Shown here in pieces: positions 8,822 through 17,266 of a stretch of DNA of 64,000 nt. The stretch comes from Paracoccus stylophorae. Lineage in GTDB: Bacteria; Pseudomonadota; Alphaproteobacteria; Rhodobacterales; Rhodobacteraceae. The notes below the pieces were generated by a model. The model ran no database searches. It saw only the letters and a list, made by a program, of their open reading frames with translations, and had not been told where the DNA came from. The stretch lies in NCBI RefSeq assembly GCF_028553765.1, contig NZ_CP067134.1, forward strand, positions 3,453,001 through 3,517,000, read 5' to 3'. Positions within the stretch are counted from its first letter, which is position 1. Each line of letters begins with the position of its first letter. The position numbers were made by a program, and so were the translations under genes.

Positions 8822-10872
8822 ACCAAGACCGCCCTCTTGCCCCCACCTGGCGCAACGACGTGCCGGATTTCGCGCTGCTGGTCCGGCGCGGCCTGTGGTC
8901 GCTGCGGCGCAATCTGGCCGTGCTTTTGCTGGGCAGCGTGCTGGTCGGCGCGCTGGCCACCCTGCTGGCGATGCAACGGCCCGATTACTACTATGCCAGC
9001 TCGGCCATCCTGATCGACCCGCGCCTGGGCGGCAGCGGCGATGCCGCAGCCCCGCCGACGATCTATCTGGCCGACGCGCTGGTGGTCGATTCCGAGATCG
9101 AGGTGCTGCGCTCGGGCCGGTTGCTCAGGCGCGTGCTGACCAGGCTGCAAGGCGACACGACGCTGCCCGCGATGCCGCGCACGACCGACGATGAACCCCT
9201 GACACCGCAAGAGGAAGAGGCGGCGCAGATCGCGTGGCTGGACCGCAACCTGACGGTCGAGCGTCAGGGCAACACCTTCGTGATCCTGATCGGCTTTACC
9301 GCCGAGGACCCCGACCTTGCCGCCGCCGTCGCCAACGCCGTGGCCGAGGAATATGTGCTGTTCCAGCAGGACGACAGCCGCAACCGCGTCCAGCAGGAAT
9401 CGGCCTGGCTGTCGAACGAGATTGCGCGCCTGTCGCTGGAGGCGCGCGAGGCCGAGGCCGCCGTCCAGCGTTTCCTGGTCGAGAACGACGTTCCCAAGGA
9501 CGACGAAACCGGGCTGGTGGGCGCAACCATGGCCGATGTCGAGGCCGAGATCGTCGATCAGCAACGGGTCCTGCGCCGCACGACGCTGTTCATGGCGCAG
9601 ATCGAGACAGACATCCAGCGACTGGAAAACGACCGCCCCATCGGCGAGCTTCTGTCGCTGCGACCCGAAAACGCCACGCTGACCCGCCTGATGCAGCAAT
9701 ACAAGGAAGTCCAGCTGAGCGATGCCGACAACGACGCCGTGATCGACCGCACCGTCCGCCAGATGCTGAGCGAGCTGTCCAGCATGCGCGAGGCGACCGA
9801 CGCCACGCGCGAGATCACCGAGGCCAATCTGGAACGCTTGCAGACGCGGCATGCCGAGCTTCAGGCGCAGCTGTCCCAGATCGCCGCGACCCAGATCGAA
9901 CTGGGCAACCTGCAACGCGAATCCGACGCGGTAAAGGAACAACAGCGCCGGATCATGGGTCAGTTGCAGCAAAGCCGCAGCCAGGATCTGTATGTCGTGG
10001 GCGACACCCGCGTCATCGACGATGCGATCCCGCCCACCAGCCCCGCGAACCCGCCGCTGCCGCTGGTGCTGGCGGGCGGGCTGTTGGGCGGGCTGTTGCT
10101 GGCGATGGCGTGGGTGTTCGTGCGCGCCCAGATGGACGATCGCATCCGCGATCCGCAGGCGCTGCGGGACCGGCTTGATCTGGCCTATCTGGGAACGGTG
10201 CCGCGCGGCGCAACCCGCTCGACGGTGCCGGCCGATCCCGCGACGCTGGCCGCGGGCCGGACGGCGCAGCAACGCCAGCTTTACGACAGCCTGCGCCGCA
10301 CCGCCGTCCTGCTGCGCCGGGACCGCAGCGTCACCATGATCACCTCGGTCGCCGCCGGCCGCGACCGGACCATGCTCAGCGCGACGCTTGCCGCCTTTCT
10401 GGCCGGTCAGGGCGAACGGGTGCTGCTGGTCGCGGGCGATCCGGCGGACCGGCGGCTTCTGTCGGTCTTCGGCCCCGGCATGGCCGATCCGGTCCCGCTG
10501 AACGCCGATCTTGCGCTGGCGCAGCCGGCGGAGGGGCTGTCCGTGGCCTTGCCCCAGGCCGGGCGGCCGGTCGATCCGGTGGGCTATTCCGCCGCGATCG
10601 CCGCGCTGCTGGCCGAACATGGCGATGAGGCGGGGATCGTCCTGATCGACGGGCCGATCCTGTCCGGCGCGGCCGAGGAAATGGTGGACCGGGCACGGGT
10701 CGACCGGGTGCTGCTGGCCCTGCCCTTCGGTCAGGTGTCGCTGAACGCGCTGGCGCAGATGCTGGATCGCAGTCCCGGCATCGGGCGCCGCCTGGCCGGC
10801 GCCTTCCTGACCCAGGTGCCGCGCCGCGGGCTGTTCCTGCACGACATGGCCGCGCCCCGGAAGGCCGCATGA
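8818..10872 (+). CDS. Polysaccharide co-polymerase (Wzz/PCP-2 type) with degenerate BY-kinase domain
   Basis: A 684-residue chain-length regulator. TM1 is near residues 32-52, a Wzz domain and long coiled coil follow (about 60-400), TM2 lies near 415-438, and a cytoplasmic ParA/BY-kinase-like domain ends the protein (about 480-684). In active bacterial tyrosine kinases the last domain has a GxxGxGKT-type Walker A, a Walker A' (VDxDxR) and a C-terminal tyrosine cluster. Here the P-loop position reads SVAAGRDRTML (around 509-519) with no GK, the A' position reads LLVAGDPADR, and the tail lacks tyrosines. It therefore probably controls polymer length and export without ATP-driven phosphorylation. 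Start ATG 8818 overlaps the polymerase stop; the same frame is open far upstream but that part is a shadow of the polymerase gene. Confidence 0.9.
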   Translation: MNQDRPLAPTWRNDVPDFALLVRRGLWSLRRNLAVLLLGSVLVGALATLLAMQRPDYYYASSAILIDPRLGGSGDAAAPPTIYLADALVVDSEIEVLRSGRLLRRVLTRLQGDTTLPAMPRTTDDEPLTPQEEEAAQIAWLDRNLTVERQGNTFVILIGFTAEDPDLAAAVANAVAEEYVLFQQDDSRNRVQQESAWLSNEIARLSLEAREAEAAVQRFLVENDVPKDDETGLVGATMADVEAEIVDQQRVLRRTTLFMAQIETDIQRLENDRPIGELLSLRPENATLTRLMQQYKEVQLSDADNDAVIDRTVRQMLSELSSMREATDATREITEANLERLQTRHAELQAQLSQIAATQIELGNLQRESDAVKEQQRRIMGQLQQSRSQDLYVVGDTRVIDDAIPPTSPANPPLPLVLAGGLLGGLLLAMAWVFVRAQMDDRIRDPQALRDRLDLAYLGTVPRGATRSTVPADPATLAAGRTAQQRQLYDSLRRTAVLLRRDRSVTMITSVAAGRDRTMLSATLAAFLAGQGERVLLVAGDPADRRLLSVFGPGMADPVPLNADLALAQPAEGLSVALPQAGRPVDPVGYSAAIAALLAEHGDEAGIVLIDGPILSGAAEEMVDRARVDRVLLALPFGQVSLNALAQMLDRSPGIGRRLAGAFLTQVPRRGLFLHDMAAPRKAA

Positions 10873-11693
10873 CCGCGTCGCGCCGGCTGATCCATCCGCG
10901 CACCTGGCGCAGGCTGCGCATCTATTCCGGCCGGGCGGGCGCGCTGGCCGGGGGGTTGCGCCATCCCTGCCTGTTTCTGCACATGCCGAAATGCGGCGGC
11001 ACATCCCTGTCCGAGGCGCTTTACGCCACCGTGCCGCTGCACCGGTCCGTGGCCGTTCTGGACGCGGTCGCGACCCGCCGCGCCGCCGCGATCATGCAAT
11101 TCGACCGCGACGACGAGGCGCTGTGCCACGAGGATCTGGAACACGGGCATCTGACCTTCGATCTGCGAGAGCGTCTGATGCTGTCCCAGATGACGGCGGG
11201 CGCGCAGCTGATCCACGGCCATGTGCTTTACTCGACCGCCGCCGAACGGCATTTCGGATCGACCTATCGCACCGTGTCGGTGCTGCGCGAACCGGTGTCG
11301 CGGGCGATTTCGAACTTTTCGATGATGGCGGCGAACGGATATGTCGCCCCGGATGTCGATGCCTGGCTGGACGGGCCGGTCGGACGCAGCCACGCCACCG
11401 TCTTCCTGCGCTATCTGGGCGGCAGGAACGTGGTGCGGCCCGAGGATGAGCCCGAGGTGCTGGCGCAGGCGCTGGCGCGGCTGGACCGCATCGCCGTGCT
11501 TGGCTTTCTGGACGACATGGCCGGGTTTCTGGACCGGTTTGCCGGTATGTTCGGCGTCCGGCCGCGCGTCGGCCGCCGCAATCAGGCAAACTGGCCGACC
11601 ATCAGCCTGAACGCGGCGCAGCGCAGCCGGCTGGAACAGGCCTGCGCGGCCGATATCCAGATCCACGACGCGGCACGGCGAAAATTCGGGTAG
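10869..11693 (+). CDS. Sulfotransferase family protein (PAPS-dependent), EPS locus
   Basis: A 274-residue protein with the two PAPS-binding signatures of carbohydrate sulfotransferases: a 5'-phosphosulfate loop FLHMPKCGGTSL (K41-S46) and a 3'-phosphate segment SVLREPVSRAISNF (R140, S144). The pattern is closest to the Sulfotransfer_2 (heparan 2-O-sulfotransferase-like) group. It probably transfers sulfate to a sugar hydroxyl of the nascent polysaccharide. Its ATG overlaps the stop of the co-polymerase (ATGA), tying its expression to chain assembly. It shares little sequence with the second sulfotransferase next door, so the two may modify different positions. Confidence 0.87.
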   Translation: MTASRRLIHPRTWRRLRIYSGRAGALAGGLRHPCLFLHMPKCGGTSLSEALYATVPLHRSVAVLDAVATRRAAAIMQFDRDDEALCHEDLEHGHLTFDLRERLMLSQMTAGAQLIHGHVLYSTAAERHFGSTYRTVSVLREPVSRAISNFSMMAANGYVAPDVDAWLDGPVGRSHATVFLRYLGGRNVVRPEDEPEVLAQALARLDRIAVLGFLDDMAGFLDRFAGMFGVRPRVGRRNQANWPTISLNAAQRSRLEQACAADIQIHDAARRKFG

Positions 11694-11705
11694 AAGGTCC
11701 GGGAT

Positions 11706-12563
11706 GTGAACAAGCCAAATGCCATCGGGATCGGCGCGCAGAAATGCGCCTCGTCATGGATACACGCGATGCTGCGCGCCCATCCCCAGGCGCATGTCGC
11801 GCCGGAAAAGGAACTGGATTTCTTCAGCTATTACTTCGATCGCGGCTATCGCTGGTATGAATCGTTCTTCGACGGCGCAGCCGCCGCGGTCCGCTTCGAA
11901 AACTCGCCCAGCTATTTCCACGATCCGCGCGCGCCGGAGCGCGTGCATGGCTATGACCCGGCGATGAAGATTGTGCTGCTGCTGCGCGACCCGGTGGAAC
12001 GCGCCTACTCCAACCATCTGCACGAGGTGATCAAGGGCCATATCCCGCCCGATCTGAGTTTCGAGGACGGTCTGGAAAACAACCCCTCGTATCTGGAACA
12101 ATCGCGCTATGGCACGCATCTGGGCCGCTGGCTTCAGGTCTTTCCGCGCGATCAGGTGCTGGTCCTGCTGGCCGAGCATATCGGCAAGGACCCGGCACAG
12201 GCCGCGCGACAACTCTATCGCTTCCTTGGCATCGACGCGGATTTCACCACCGGCCTGCTGTCCGAACGGCGCAACGAAAGCGATCGGGCACGCTGGCCGT
12301 GGCTGCGTCATCTGCTGCGCGCGCAGGGCGACCGGATGCGCGCGATGGGCTGGGAAGAACATCTGATGCGGATCAAGAAGCTGCCGCCCTTCCGGCAGGT
12401 TCTGGCGTCGAACCGGATCGACGTGCGCGCCCAGGTGCCGCCGATGCGGCCCCGGACGCGGCAACGTCTGGTGGACGAACTTGCGGACGAGATGCAGGTG
12501 ACGGCCCGCTTGCTGGGCCGCGATCCGGTCGAATGGCCCAGCTGGCCCGGATCGCCCTCGTGA
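11706..12563 (+). CDS. Second sulfotransferase, NDST/Sulfotransfer_1 type
   Basis: A 285-residue protein beginning at GTG 11706 (the overlapping ATG at 11704 runs straight into TGA). It has a 5'-PAPS loop IGAQKCASSWIHAML (K13, S16) and a 3'-phosphate motif VLLLRDPVERAYSNH (R94-S102). These are the arrangement of the heparan N-deacetylase/N-sulfotransferase-like group found in bacterial polysaccharide loci. It likely sulfates a sugar of the repeat unit, using PAPS from assimilatory sulfate metabolism. It lies 12 bases after the first sulfotransferase, and the flippase start follows 7 bases after its stop. Confidence 0.88.
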   Translation: MNKPNAIGIGAQKCASSWIHAMLRAHPQAHVAPEKELDFFSYYFDRGYRWYESFFDGAAAAVRFENSPSYFHDPRAPERVHGYDPAMKIVLLLRDPVERAYSNHLHEVIKGHIPPDLSFEDGLENNPSYLEQSRYGTHLGRWLQVFPRDQVLVLLAEHIGKDPAQAARQLYRFLGIDADFTTGLLSERRNESDRARWPWLRHLLRAQGDRMRAMGWEEHLMRIKKLPPFRQVLASNRIDVRAQVPPMRPRTRQRLVDELADEMQVTARLLGRDPVEWPSWPGSPS

Positions 12564-12570
12564 CCCCATC

Positions 12571-13911
12571 GTGGACAGGCTGACCCGGCGCGCGGCGATC
12601 TGGCGCCGCATCGGGCGCACCGGCGTTCTGGTGCCGCTGACGATCCTGTCGGCGCGGGTGCTGGGCGCCGTGCTGGGGCTGGTTCTCAGCCTGCTGATGG
12701 TGCGCGTCATGGGCGCGCACGAGATGGGGCGCGCGCTGACCGCGATGTCGCTGGCGATGCTGCTGCCGATCCTGGCCACGGCAAGCTGCGAGGCCGGCGC
12801 GGCGCGTTTCCTGACGCAGGCGCTGTATCGCGAGGAACCTGGCCGCGCCGCAGGATTCATCCGCATGACATGGCAGGTGGCCGGGATCTGCATCCCGGTC
12901 GTGATCGCGATCGGCGCGGCGGCGATCCTGCTGCGCGGCGGCGGCGACGGGCTGGTGTTCCTGCTTGCTGTTCTCAGCGTCGCGTTCATGGGACCGCTGC
13001 GGATCGGGTCGGCCCATGCGATGGGATTCTCGCGCGTGATCGTCGCCACGCTGCCGGGGACGTTCCTGCGTCCGCTGATGCTGCTGGCGTTTCTGACGCT
13101 GTTTCTTCTGGTCTCGCCCACCGCACCGACCGCGTCGGTGGTGCTGACCTGTTTCCTTCTGTCGGCGGCTGCGAATCTGGCGTTGCAACAGCTTCTGCTG
13201 CGGCAAGACTATCGCCGGCTTGCGGGCGTTTCGCGCGATCTTGGCCCACGGCGCGACTGGATCGCCTATGGGCTGCAAATCGGCGCGGCGCTGCTGTTCA
13301 TCGAATACAGCAAGGACATTACCGTGCTGTTCGCCTCGGTCAGCCTGGTGCCGTCGGATGTGGCGCGGCTGTCGGTGGCGCTGTCCTTCGTCGGTTTCGC
13401 GCGCTTCGCGGTGATCGCGGTAAACCAAAGCGTCACGCCCGAATTGTCGCGCCGGATCGCGGCGGGCGACGATGCGCATCTGCTGAAGATCGTGGACCGG
13501 TCCAACCTGATGAAGATCGTGGCGGCGCTGACCGGGCTGGTCGCGTTCTGGGCGGTGGGACCGGCGCTTCTTGGGCTTTACGATGCCGATTTCGCGCGGG
13601 CGTGGTGGCTGCTGCCGGTGCTGATGGCCGATCCGGTCTGTCTTGCGATCTTCGGCCCCTCGTCGAACGTGCTGTCGCTGAGCGGGCATCAGCGGGTGCT
13701 GATGACCGTGTCGCTGGTCATGGTGCCGGTCCTGATGGCGCTTGTGGCGTCGGGCGGGTATCTGTTCGGCCTTGGCGGCGCGGCCGTCGGGGCGACGCTG
13801 GCCTGGGCCGTCTTCTACGGGGTTCTGTCGCTGCTGGTCTGGCGCGCGCGCGGCGTCAATCTAACGCTTTTCGGCACCCTAACCCGGTGGCAGGCGGGTC
13901 GCGCAGGCTGA
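12571..13911 (+). CDS. Polysaccharide flippase, Wzx/MOP superfamily
   Basis: A 446-residue integral membrane protein with about twelve hydrophobic segments, an amphipathic N-terminus and a paired-domain layout typical of oligosaccharide flippases (LVLSLLMVRVMGAHEMGRAL near the first helices, PELSRRIAAGDDAHLLKIV in the central cytoplasmic part). It would move the lipid-linked, perhaps already sulfated, repeat unit across the inner membrane to the Wzy-type polymerase. It starts with GTG seven bases after the upstream stop. It is the last gene before a 404-base regulatory gap, so 6232-13911 may be one transcription unit. Confidence 0.87.
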   Translation: MDRLTRRAAIWRRIGRTGVLVPLTILSARVLGAVLGLVLSLLMVRVMGAHEMGRALTAMSLAMLLPILATASCEAGAARFLTQALYREEPGRAAGFIRMTWQVAGICIPVVIAIGAAAILLRGGGDGLVFLLAVLSVAFMGPLRIGSAHAMGFSRVIVATLPGTFLRPLMLLAFLTLFLLVSPTAPTASVVLTCFLLSAAANLALQQLLLRQDYRRLAGVSRDLGPRRDWIAYGLQIGAALLFIEYSKDITVLFASVSLVPSDVARLSVALSFVGFARFAVIAVNQSVTPELSRRIAAGDDAHLLKIVDRSNLMKIVAALTGLVAFWAVGPALLGLYDADFARAWWLLPVLMADPVCLAIFGPSSNVLSLSGHQRVLMTVSLVMVPVLMALVASGGYLFGLGGAAVGATLAWAVFYGVLSLLVWRARGVNLTLFGTLTRWQAGRAG

Positions 13912-14315
13912 CCGATTCGGTCCCGTCGTCAGGGCGCGGCGCGGCAGCGGCGGGAACATGCGCAAACATGCGCATCCCGCAAAACCATGACGGGCAAAAA
14001 CCTGCCATTAAAGACAGTTTTCACAATCATTTAGGACGAATTACGGACGATTTTCCGGTGCCGCGACCTGAAACATCTACCGCAGGGTGAATCGGACGCG
14101 GCAGAGAACCGAAGAAGTTCATGTGCCGGGCAGGGTTGGGAGTTTCGGACGATCTATTCAATCAGGGGAAGATCGCCCCAGAGTTGCAAACCGGCAGAGG
14201 TTCGCCTGCGACAAGATGCATTGTATAGACACTGATCTGAAGCATTGCGATCATTTCCGCAGTCGCTGCACGTTAGGGCTGACAACAGAATTTCCGAAGT
14301 GAGTGGTACGATTGA
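13912..14315 (+). promoter_or_regulatory. A+T-richer regulatory gap with repeated motifs, upstream of the sugar transferase
   Basis: No convincing gene is present. The gap holds a 10-bp tandem direct repeat AACATGCGCA (13955-13964 and 13965-13974). It also holds three copies of a GGACGA core: ATTTAGGACGAATT near 14034 and TTACGGACGATTTT near 14045, one helical turn apart, and TTTCGGACGATCTA near 14147. Such phased direct repeats are typical of transcription-factor sites. A possible -10 element GTATAGA lies near 14224, but no good -35 box precedes it. The gap probably holds the main promoter of the 14316-18435 operon. Confidence 0.5.
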
Positions 14316-15032
14316 ATGACATCCAAAAGCAACGAATTGCCGGCAGGGGGAGGGGACGCGCGCGAGTGGGAACTGGCGGTGTCGCGTTCCGCTTTGCGCG
14401 CGGCGTCGGGACAGCCGGATGACTGGTACAGCCGCGGGGGTAAGCGGGTTCTGGACATCGTCGGCACGCTGATCATCTTCGCGACATTCCTGCCCATCAT
14501 CGTCGTCGTCGCCTGCCTGATGGGCCTGCAAGGCGGCAATGTCATGTTCTGGCATGAACGGGTCGGCCGGAAGGGGCGTTTCTTTCGCTGCTACAAGTTC
14601 CGCTCGATGGTGCCCGACGCGGAACGGCGGCTGGAACAGCTGCTGGCCTCGGACCCGCAGGCGCGGGCCGAATGGGACGCCACCCGCAAGCTGGAAGACG
14701 ATCCCCGCATCACCTTTCTGGGCCGCTTCCTGCGGCGCACCAGCCTGGACGAGTTGCCGCAGCTGTGGAACGTCCTGCGCGGCGACATGAGCCTGGTCGG
14801 CCCGCGCCCGGTCACGCAAGAGGAACTGGCCCGCTATGGCGCCTCGGTCGCGGCCTATCTGTCGATCCGCCCCGGCCTGACCGGGCCCTGGCAGGTGAGC
14901 GGTCGCAACGACATCTCGTATGACGAACGCGTCAGGATGGATTGCGACTATGCGGCGAATTATTCGCTTTCACGGGATCTGCAGGTGCTGTGGCGGACGG
15001 TGTGGGTCGTGGCCGTGCCGAACGGCAAGTGA
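14316..15032 (+). CDS. Undecaprenyl-phosphate sugar-1-phosphate transferase (ExoY/WbaP-type bacterial sugar transferase)
   Basis: A 238-residue monotopic inner-membrane enzyme that starts repeat-unit synthesis by moving a sugar-1-phosphate from a nucleotide sugar to undecaprenyl phosphate. One hydrophobic segment (VLDIVGTLIIFATFLPIIVV, about 45-70) precedes the catalytic domain. That domain shows all family blocks: FWHERVGRKGRFFRCYKFRSM, RRTSLDELPQLWNVLRGDMS with the catalytic Asp-Glu pair, LVGPRPV, and SIRPGLTGPWQVSGRND. The N-terminal 40 residues are a variable cytoplasmic tail. The donor is probably UDP-galactose or UDP-glucose by analogy with ExoY/WbaP, but specificity is not readable. 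It opens the second half of the EPS locus after a long regulatory gap. Confidence 0.93.
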   Translation: MTSKSNELPAGGGDAREWELAVSRSALRAASGQPDDWYSRGGKRVLDIVGTLIIFATFLPIIVVVACLMGLQGGNVMFWHERVGRKGRFFRCYKFRSMVPDAERRLEQLLASDPQARAEWDATRKLEDDPRITFLGRFLRRTSLDELPQLWNVLRGDMSLVGPRPVTQEELARYGASVAAYLSIRPGLTGPWQVSGRNDISYDERVRMDCDYAANYSLSRDLQVLWRTVWVVAVPNGK

Positions 15033-15204
15033 AGGACGACCGTTCGCCCGCGCAACCGCGAAACAGGAACAGCGCCGCGGCGACAAGATTGGCGACCAGA
15101 ACGCCCAGCACGACGCCCCAGCCCGCGCCGGCAAAGCCGCCAAGGACAAGCAGAAGGGCAAACACCGCCCCGATGATGAACGCCAGCAGAAATGTTCCGA
15201 TCAT
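14932..15204 (-). CDS. Possible small membrane protein antisense to the sugar transferase end
   Basis: A 90-codon leftward frame with two clear hydrophobic segments (MIGTFLLAFIIGAVFALLLV and GVVLGVLVANLVAAALFLF) occupies most of the gap between the sugar transferase and the ExoA-like gene. Its last 100 bases run antisense to the sugar transferase gene, and its C-terminal third looks like a shadow reading (Pro/Arg/Ser-rich). There is no clear Shine-Dalgarno before ATG 15204. The hydrophobic N-terminal 50 residues look more protein-like than chance, but it may not be expressed. Confidence 0.35.
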   Translation of the reverse strand: MIGTFLLAFIIGAVFALLLVLGGFAGAGWGVVLGVLVANLVAAALFLFRGCAGERSSFTCRSARPRPTPSATAPADPVKANNSPHSRNPS

Positions 15205-15311
15205 GGGAACGCATTTTACATGAAGCCCTTAGCCAAGCGAACGCTCTTTTCCGCTAAAATGCGTCCCGCCGGCCCCGCGCGTCCGTCCGTCGCCAAGGAC
15301 ACGCTGAAACG

Positions 15312-16358
15312 ATGCTAGACCGCGTCTCGCCCGCAACCCTTTCCGCCAACCGCCTTGGCGGCGCCGAGGTGCTGATCGTCGTGCCGGCGCTGAACGAGGC
15401 CGCGACTATCGAGCCCTGCCTGCGCTCGCTGCTGACCGGCGACGCGCGTCTGGCCGAGGTCGATCTGATCGTCGCCGATGGCGGCAGCCGCGACGGAACC
15501 GCCGGGATCGTGCGCGGGCTGATGGCCGACTTTCCACGGCTTCGCCTGATCCCGAACTCGGATCGCCTGCAATCGGCGGGCATCAACCACGCCGTCGCCA
15601 CCTGCGCCGAACCGCGCCACCGCGTACTGGTCCGCGCCGATGCCCATGCGCTGTATCCGCCGGGCTATGCCATGCGCGCCGCCGATCTGCTGGTGCGCCG
15701 GGGCGCAGCCTCGGTCGTCGTGCCGATGGATTCGCGCGGGCATGGCTGCTTTCAGAAGGCGGCGGCGTGGATCGTGGACACGCCACTGGGTTCGGGCGGC
15801 GCCGCCCATCGCGGCGGCCGGAAATCGCGCGAGGTCGATCACGGCCATCATGCGGCGATGGACCTGGGCTGGTTCCGCAAGCTGGGCGGCTATGACGCAG
15901 CCTTCAGCCATAACGAGGACGCGGAGCTGGATCACCGCATCACACAGGCCGGCGGCAGGATCTGGCTGGCCGCCGATCTGCGGCTGGATTACTGGATGCG
16001 GCCGACGCTGCGGGCGCTGGCGCGGCAATACTGGAACTATGGCCGGGGTCGCGCCCGGACGGTCCGCAAGCACGGGCTGCGGCCCCGGCTGCGCCAGATC
16101 GCCCCGGTTCTGAACCTGATCCTGCTGGGCGCAAGCCTTGTCGCGGCGGCGATGGGCGCGCTTGCCGACTGGCCGGTTCTGGCGGCGCTTGGCCTGCTGT
16201 GGCCGCTGCTCTACCTGACCCTGCTTCTCGCGGCCTCGGCCGGCATGGCGATGCGCCATCGCAGCCTGTGCGGGCTGCTTGCGGGTCCGGCGCTGGCGGC
16301 GATGCATCTGTCCTGGGGCGCGGGCTTTCTGGCCGGAACGCTGCGGGGAAAGCGATGA
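15312..16358 (+). CDS. Glycosyltransferase family 2, ExoA-like
   Basis: A 348-residue GT-A enzyme with C-terminal membrane helices, the layout of succinoglycan glucosyltransferase ExoA. Motifs in order are VLIVVPALNEAATIEPCL (about 20-37), VADGGSRDGTAGIV with the nucleotide-binding Asp, a DxD-like VLVRADAHALYP near 110, and HNEDAELDHRI near 200 supplying the catalytic base. Residues about 255-345 form three or four transmembrane segments. It adds a sugar to the growing lipid-linked oligosaccharide at the cytoplasmic face. The next glycosyltransferase start overlaps its stop, so the two are translationally coupled. Confidence 0.9.
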   Translation: MLDRVSPATLSANRLGGAEVLIVVPALNEAATIEPCLRSLLTGDARLAEVDLIVADGGSRDGTAGIVRGLMADFPRLRLIPNSDRLQSAGINHAVATCAEPRHRVLVRADAHALYPPGYAMRAADLLVRRGAASVVVPMDSRGHGCFQKAAAWIVDTPLGSGGAAHRGGRKSREVDHGHHAAMDLGWFRKLGGYDAAFSHNEDAELDHRITQAGGRIWLAADLRLDYWMRPTLRALARQYWNYGRGRARTVRKHGLRPRLRQIAPVLNLILLGASLVAAAMGALADWPVLAALGLLWPLLYLTLLLAASAGMAMRHRSLCGLLAGPALAAMHLSWGAGFLAGTLRGKR

Positions 16359-17266
16359 TGCCCACCCGCGTCGATATCCTGATGTGCACCTTCCGCCGCC
16401 CGATGGTGGCAGACGCCATCGCCGCGCTGGCGCGGCTGCGGGACGTGGACGATCTGGCCCTGCGCCTTGTCGTCGCCGACAACGACGACACCGACAGCGC
16501 GCGCCGCATCGTCGAACAGGCGGCGGGCGCGCTGCCGTTCGACTGGCTTTATCTGCACGCCCCGGCGCGCAACATCTCGATCGCCCGAAACGCCTGTCTC
16601 GACGCCGCCACGGCGGGCGGCGCGCACTGGATCGCCAGCATCGACGACGACGAGATCGCGGACCCGGACTGGCTGGCCGAACTGCTTGCCGCCGTGCGGA
16701 CGGGCGATGCCGATTGCGCCATCGGCAAGGTCGTGGCCGATTATCCCGACGGAACCCCCGGATGGGTCCGGCAGCTGGATCACCATTCCAGCTTTCCCGA
16801 ACGCGAAAAGATCCCGACCGCCGACAGCGGCAATGCGATCCTGCGCTGGAAAGACACGCCGTGGCAGGCGCAGCGTTACGATCCGGCCCGGGGCACGGTC
16901 GGCGGCGAGGATACCGAGTTCTTCCTGCGTCTGGGCCGCATGGGGATGCGCCGTATCGCCGCCCCCCGTGCCCGTGTGTCCGAGGCCGTGCCGCCCGCGC
17001 GCCAGACGCTGGACTGGCTGGCCAGCCGCCGGTTCCGCATGGGCCGCACCCACGCGATCACGGCCGCGACGGCGACGCAAAGGATGCGCCTGCTGTGCAC
17101 CGCATCCGCCAAGGCAGCCTATTGCCGGATGCAGGAACGCCGGCACGCGGGCGATGAGGCACGGCGCAATTTCTGGTTCCTGCGCGGTCAGCTGCATCGC
17201 GGCGTGGTCGCGGAACTGACCACACGCCGCCCGCAGCCCCGCCTGTATGGCGACGATCCGGTATGA
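16355..17266 (+). CDS. Glycosyltransferase family 2, ExoM-like
   Basis: A 303-residue soluble or peripheral GT-A enzyme. It begins MMPTRVDILMCTFRRP, has the VVADND nucleotide-binding Asp pair, the metal-binding SIDDDEI segment near residue 105, and a GGEDTEFFLRLGRMG acceptor/catalytic segment near 185. This is the pattern of ExoM/ExoO-type glucosyltransferases. ATG 16355 overlaps the stop of the ExoA-like gene, and its own stop overlaps the next start (17263), so three glycosyltransferases are made in step. The frame is open further upstream but that part shadows the previous gene. The sugar transferred is unknown. Confidence 0.88.
   Translation: MMPTRVDILMCTFRRPMVADAIAALARLRDVDDLALRLVVADNDDTDSARRIVEQAAGALPFDWLYLHAPARNISIARNACLDAATAGGAHWIASIDDDEIADPDWLAELLAAVRTGDADCAIGKVVADYPDGTPGWVRQLDHHSSFPEREKIPTADSGNAILRWKDTPWQAQRYDPARGTVGGEDTEFFLRLGRMGMRRIAAPRARVSEAVPPARQTLDWLASRRFRMGRTHAITAATATQRMRLLCTASAKAAYCRMQERRHAGDEARRNFWFLRGQLHRGVVAELTTRRPQPRLYGDDPV

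Noticed and set aside
14087-14302. 71-codon frame in the EPS regulatory gap
   Set aside because: No ribosome site or protein-like pattern, and it overlaps the repeated regulatory motifs.
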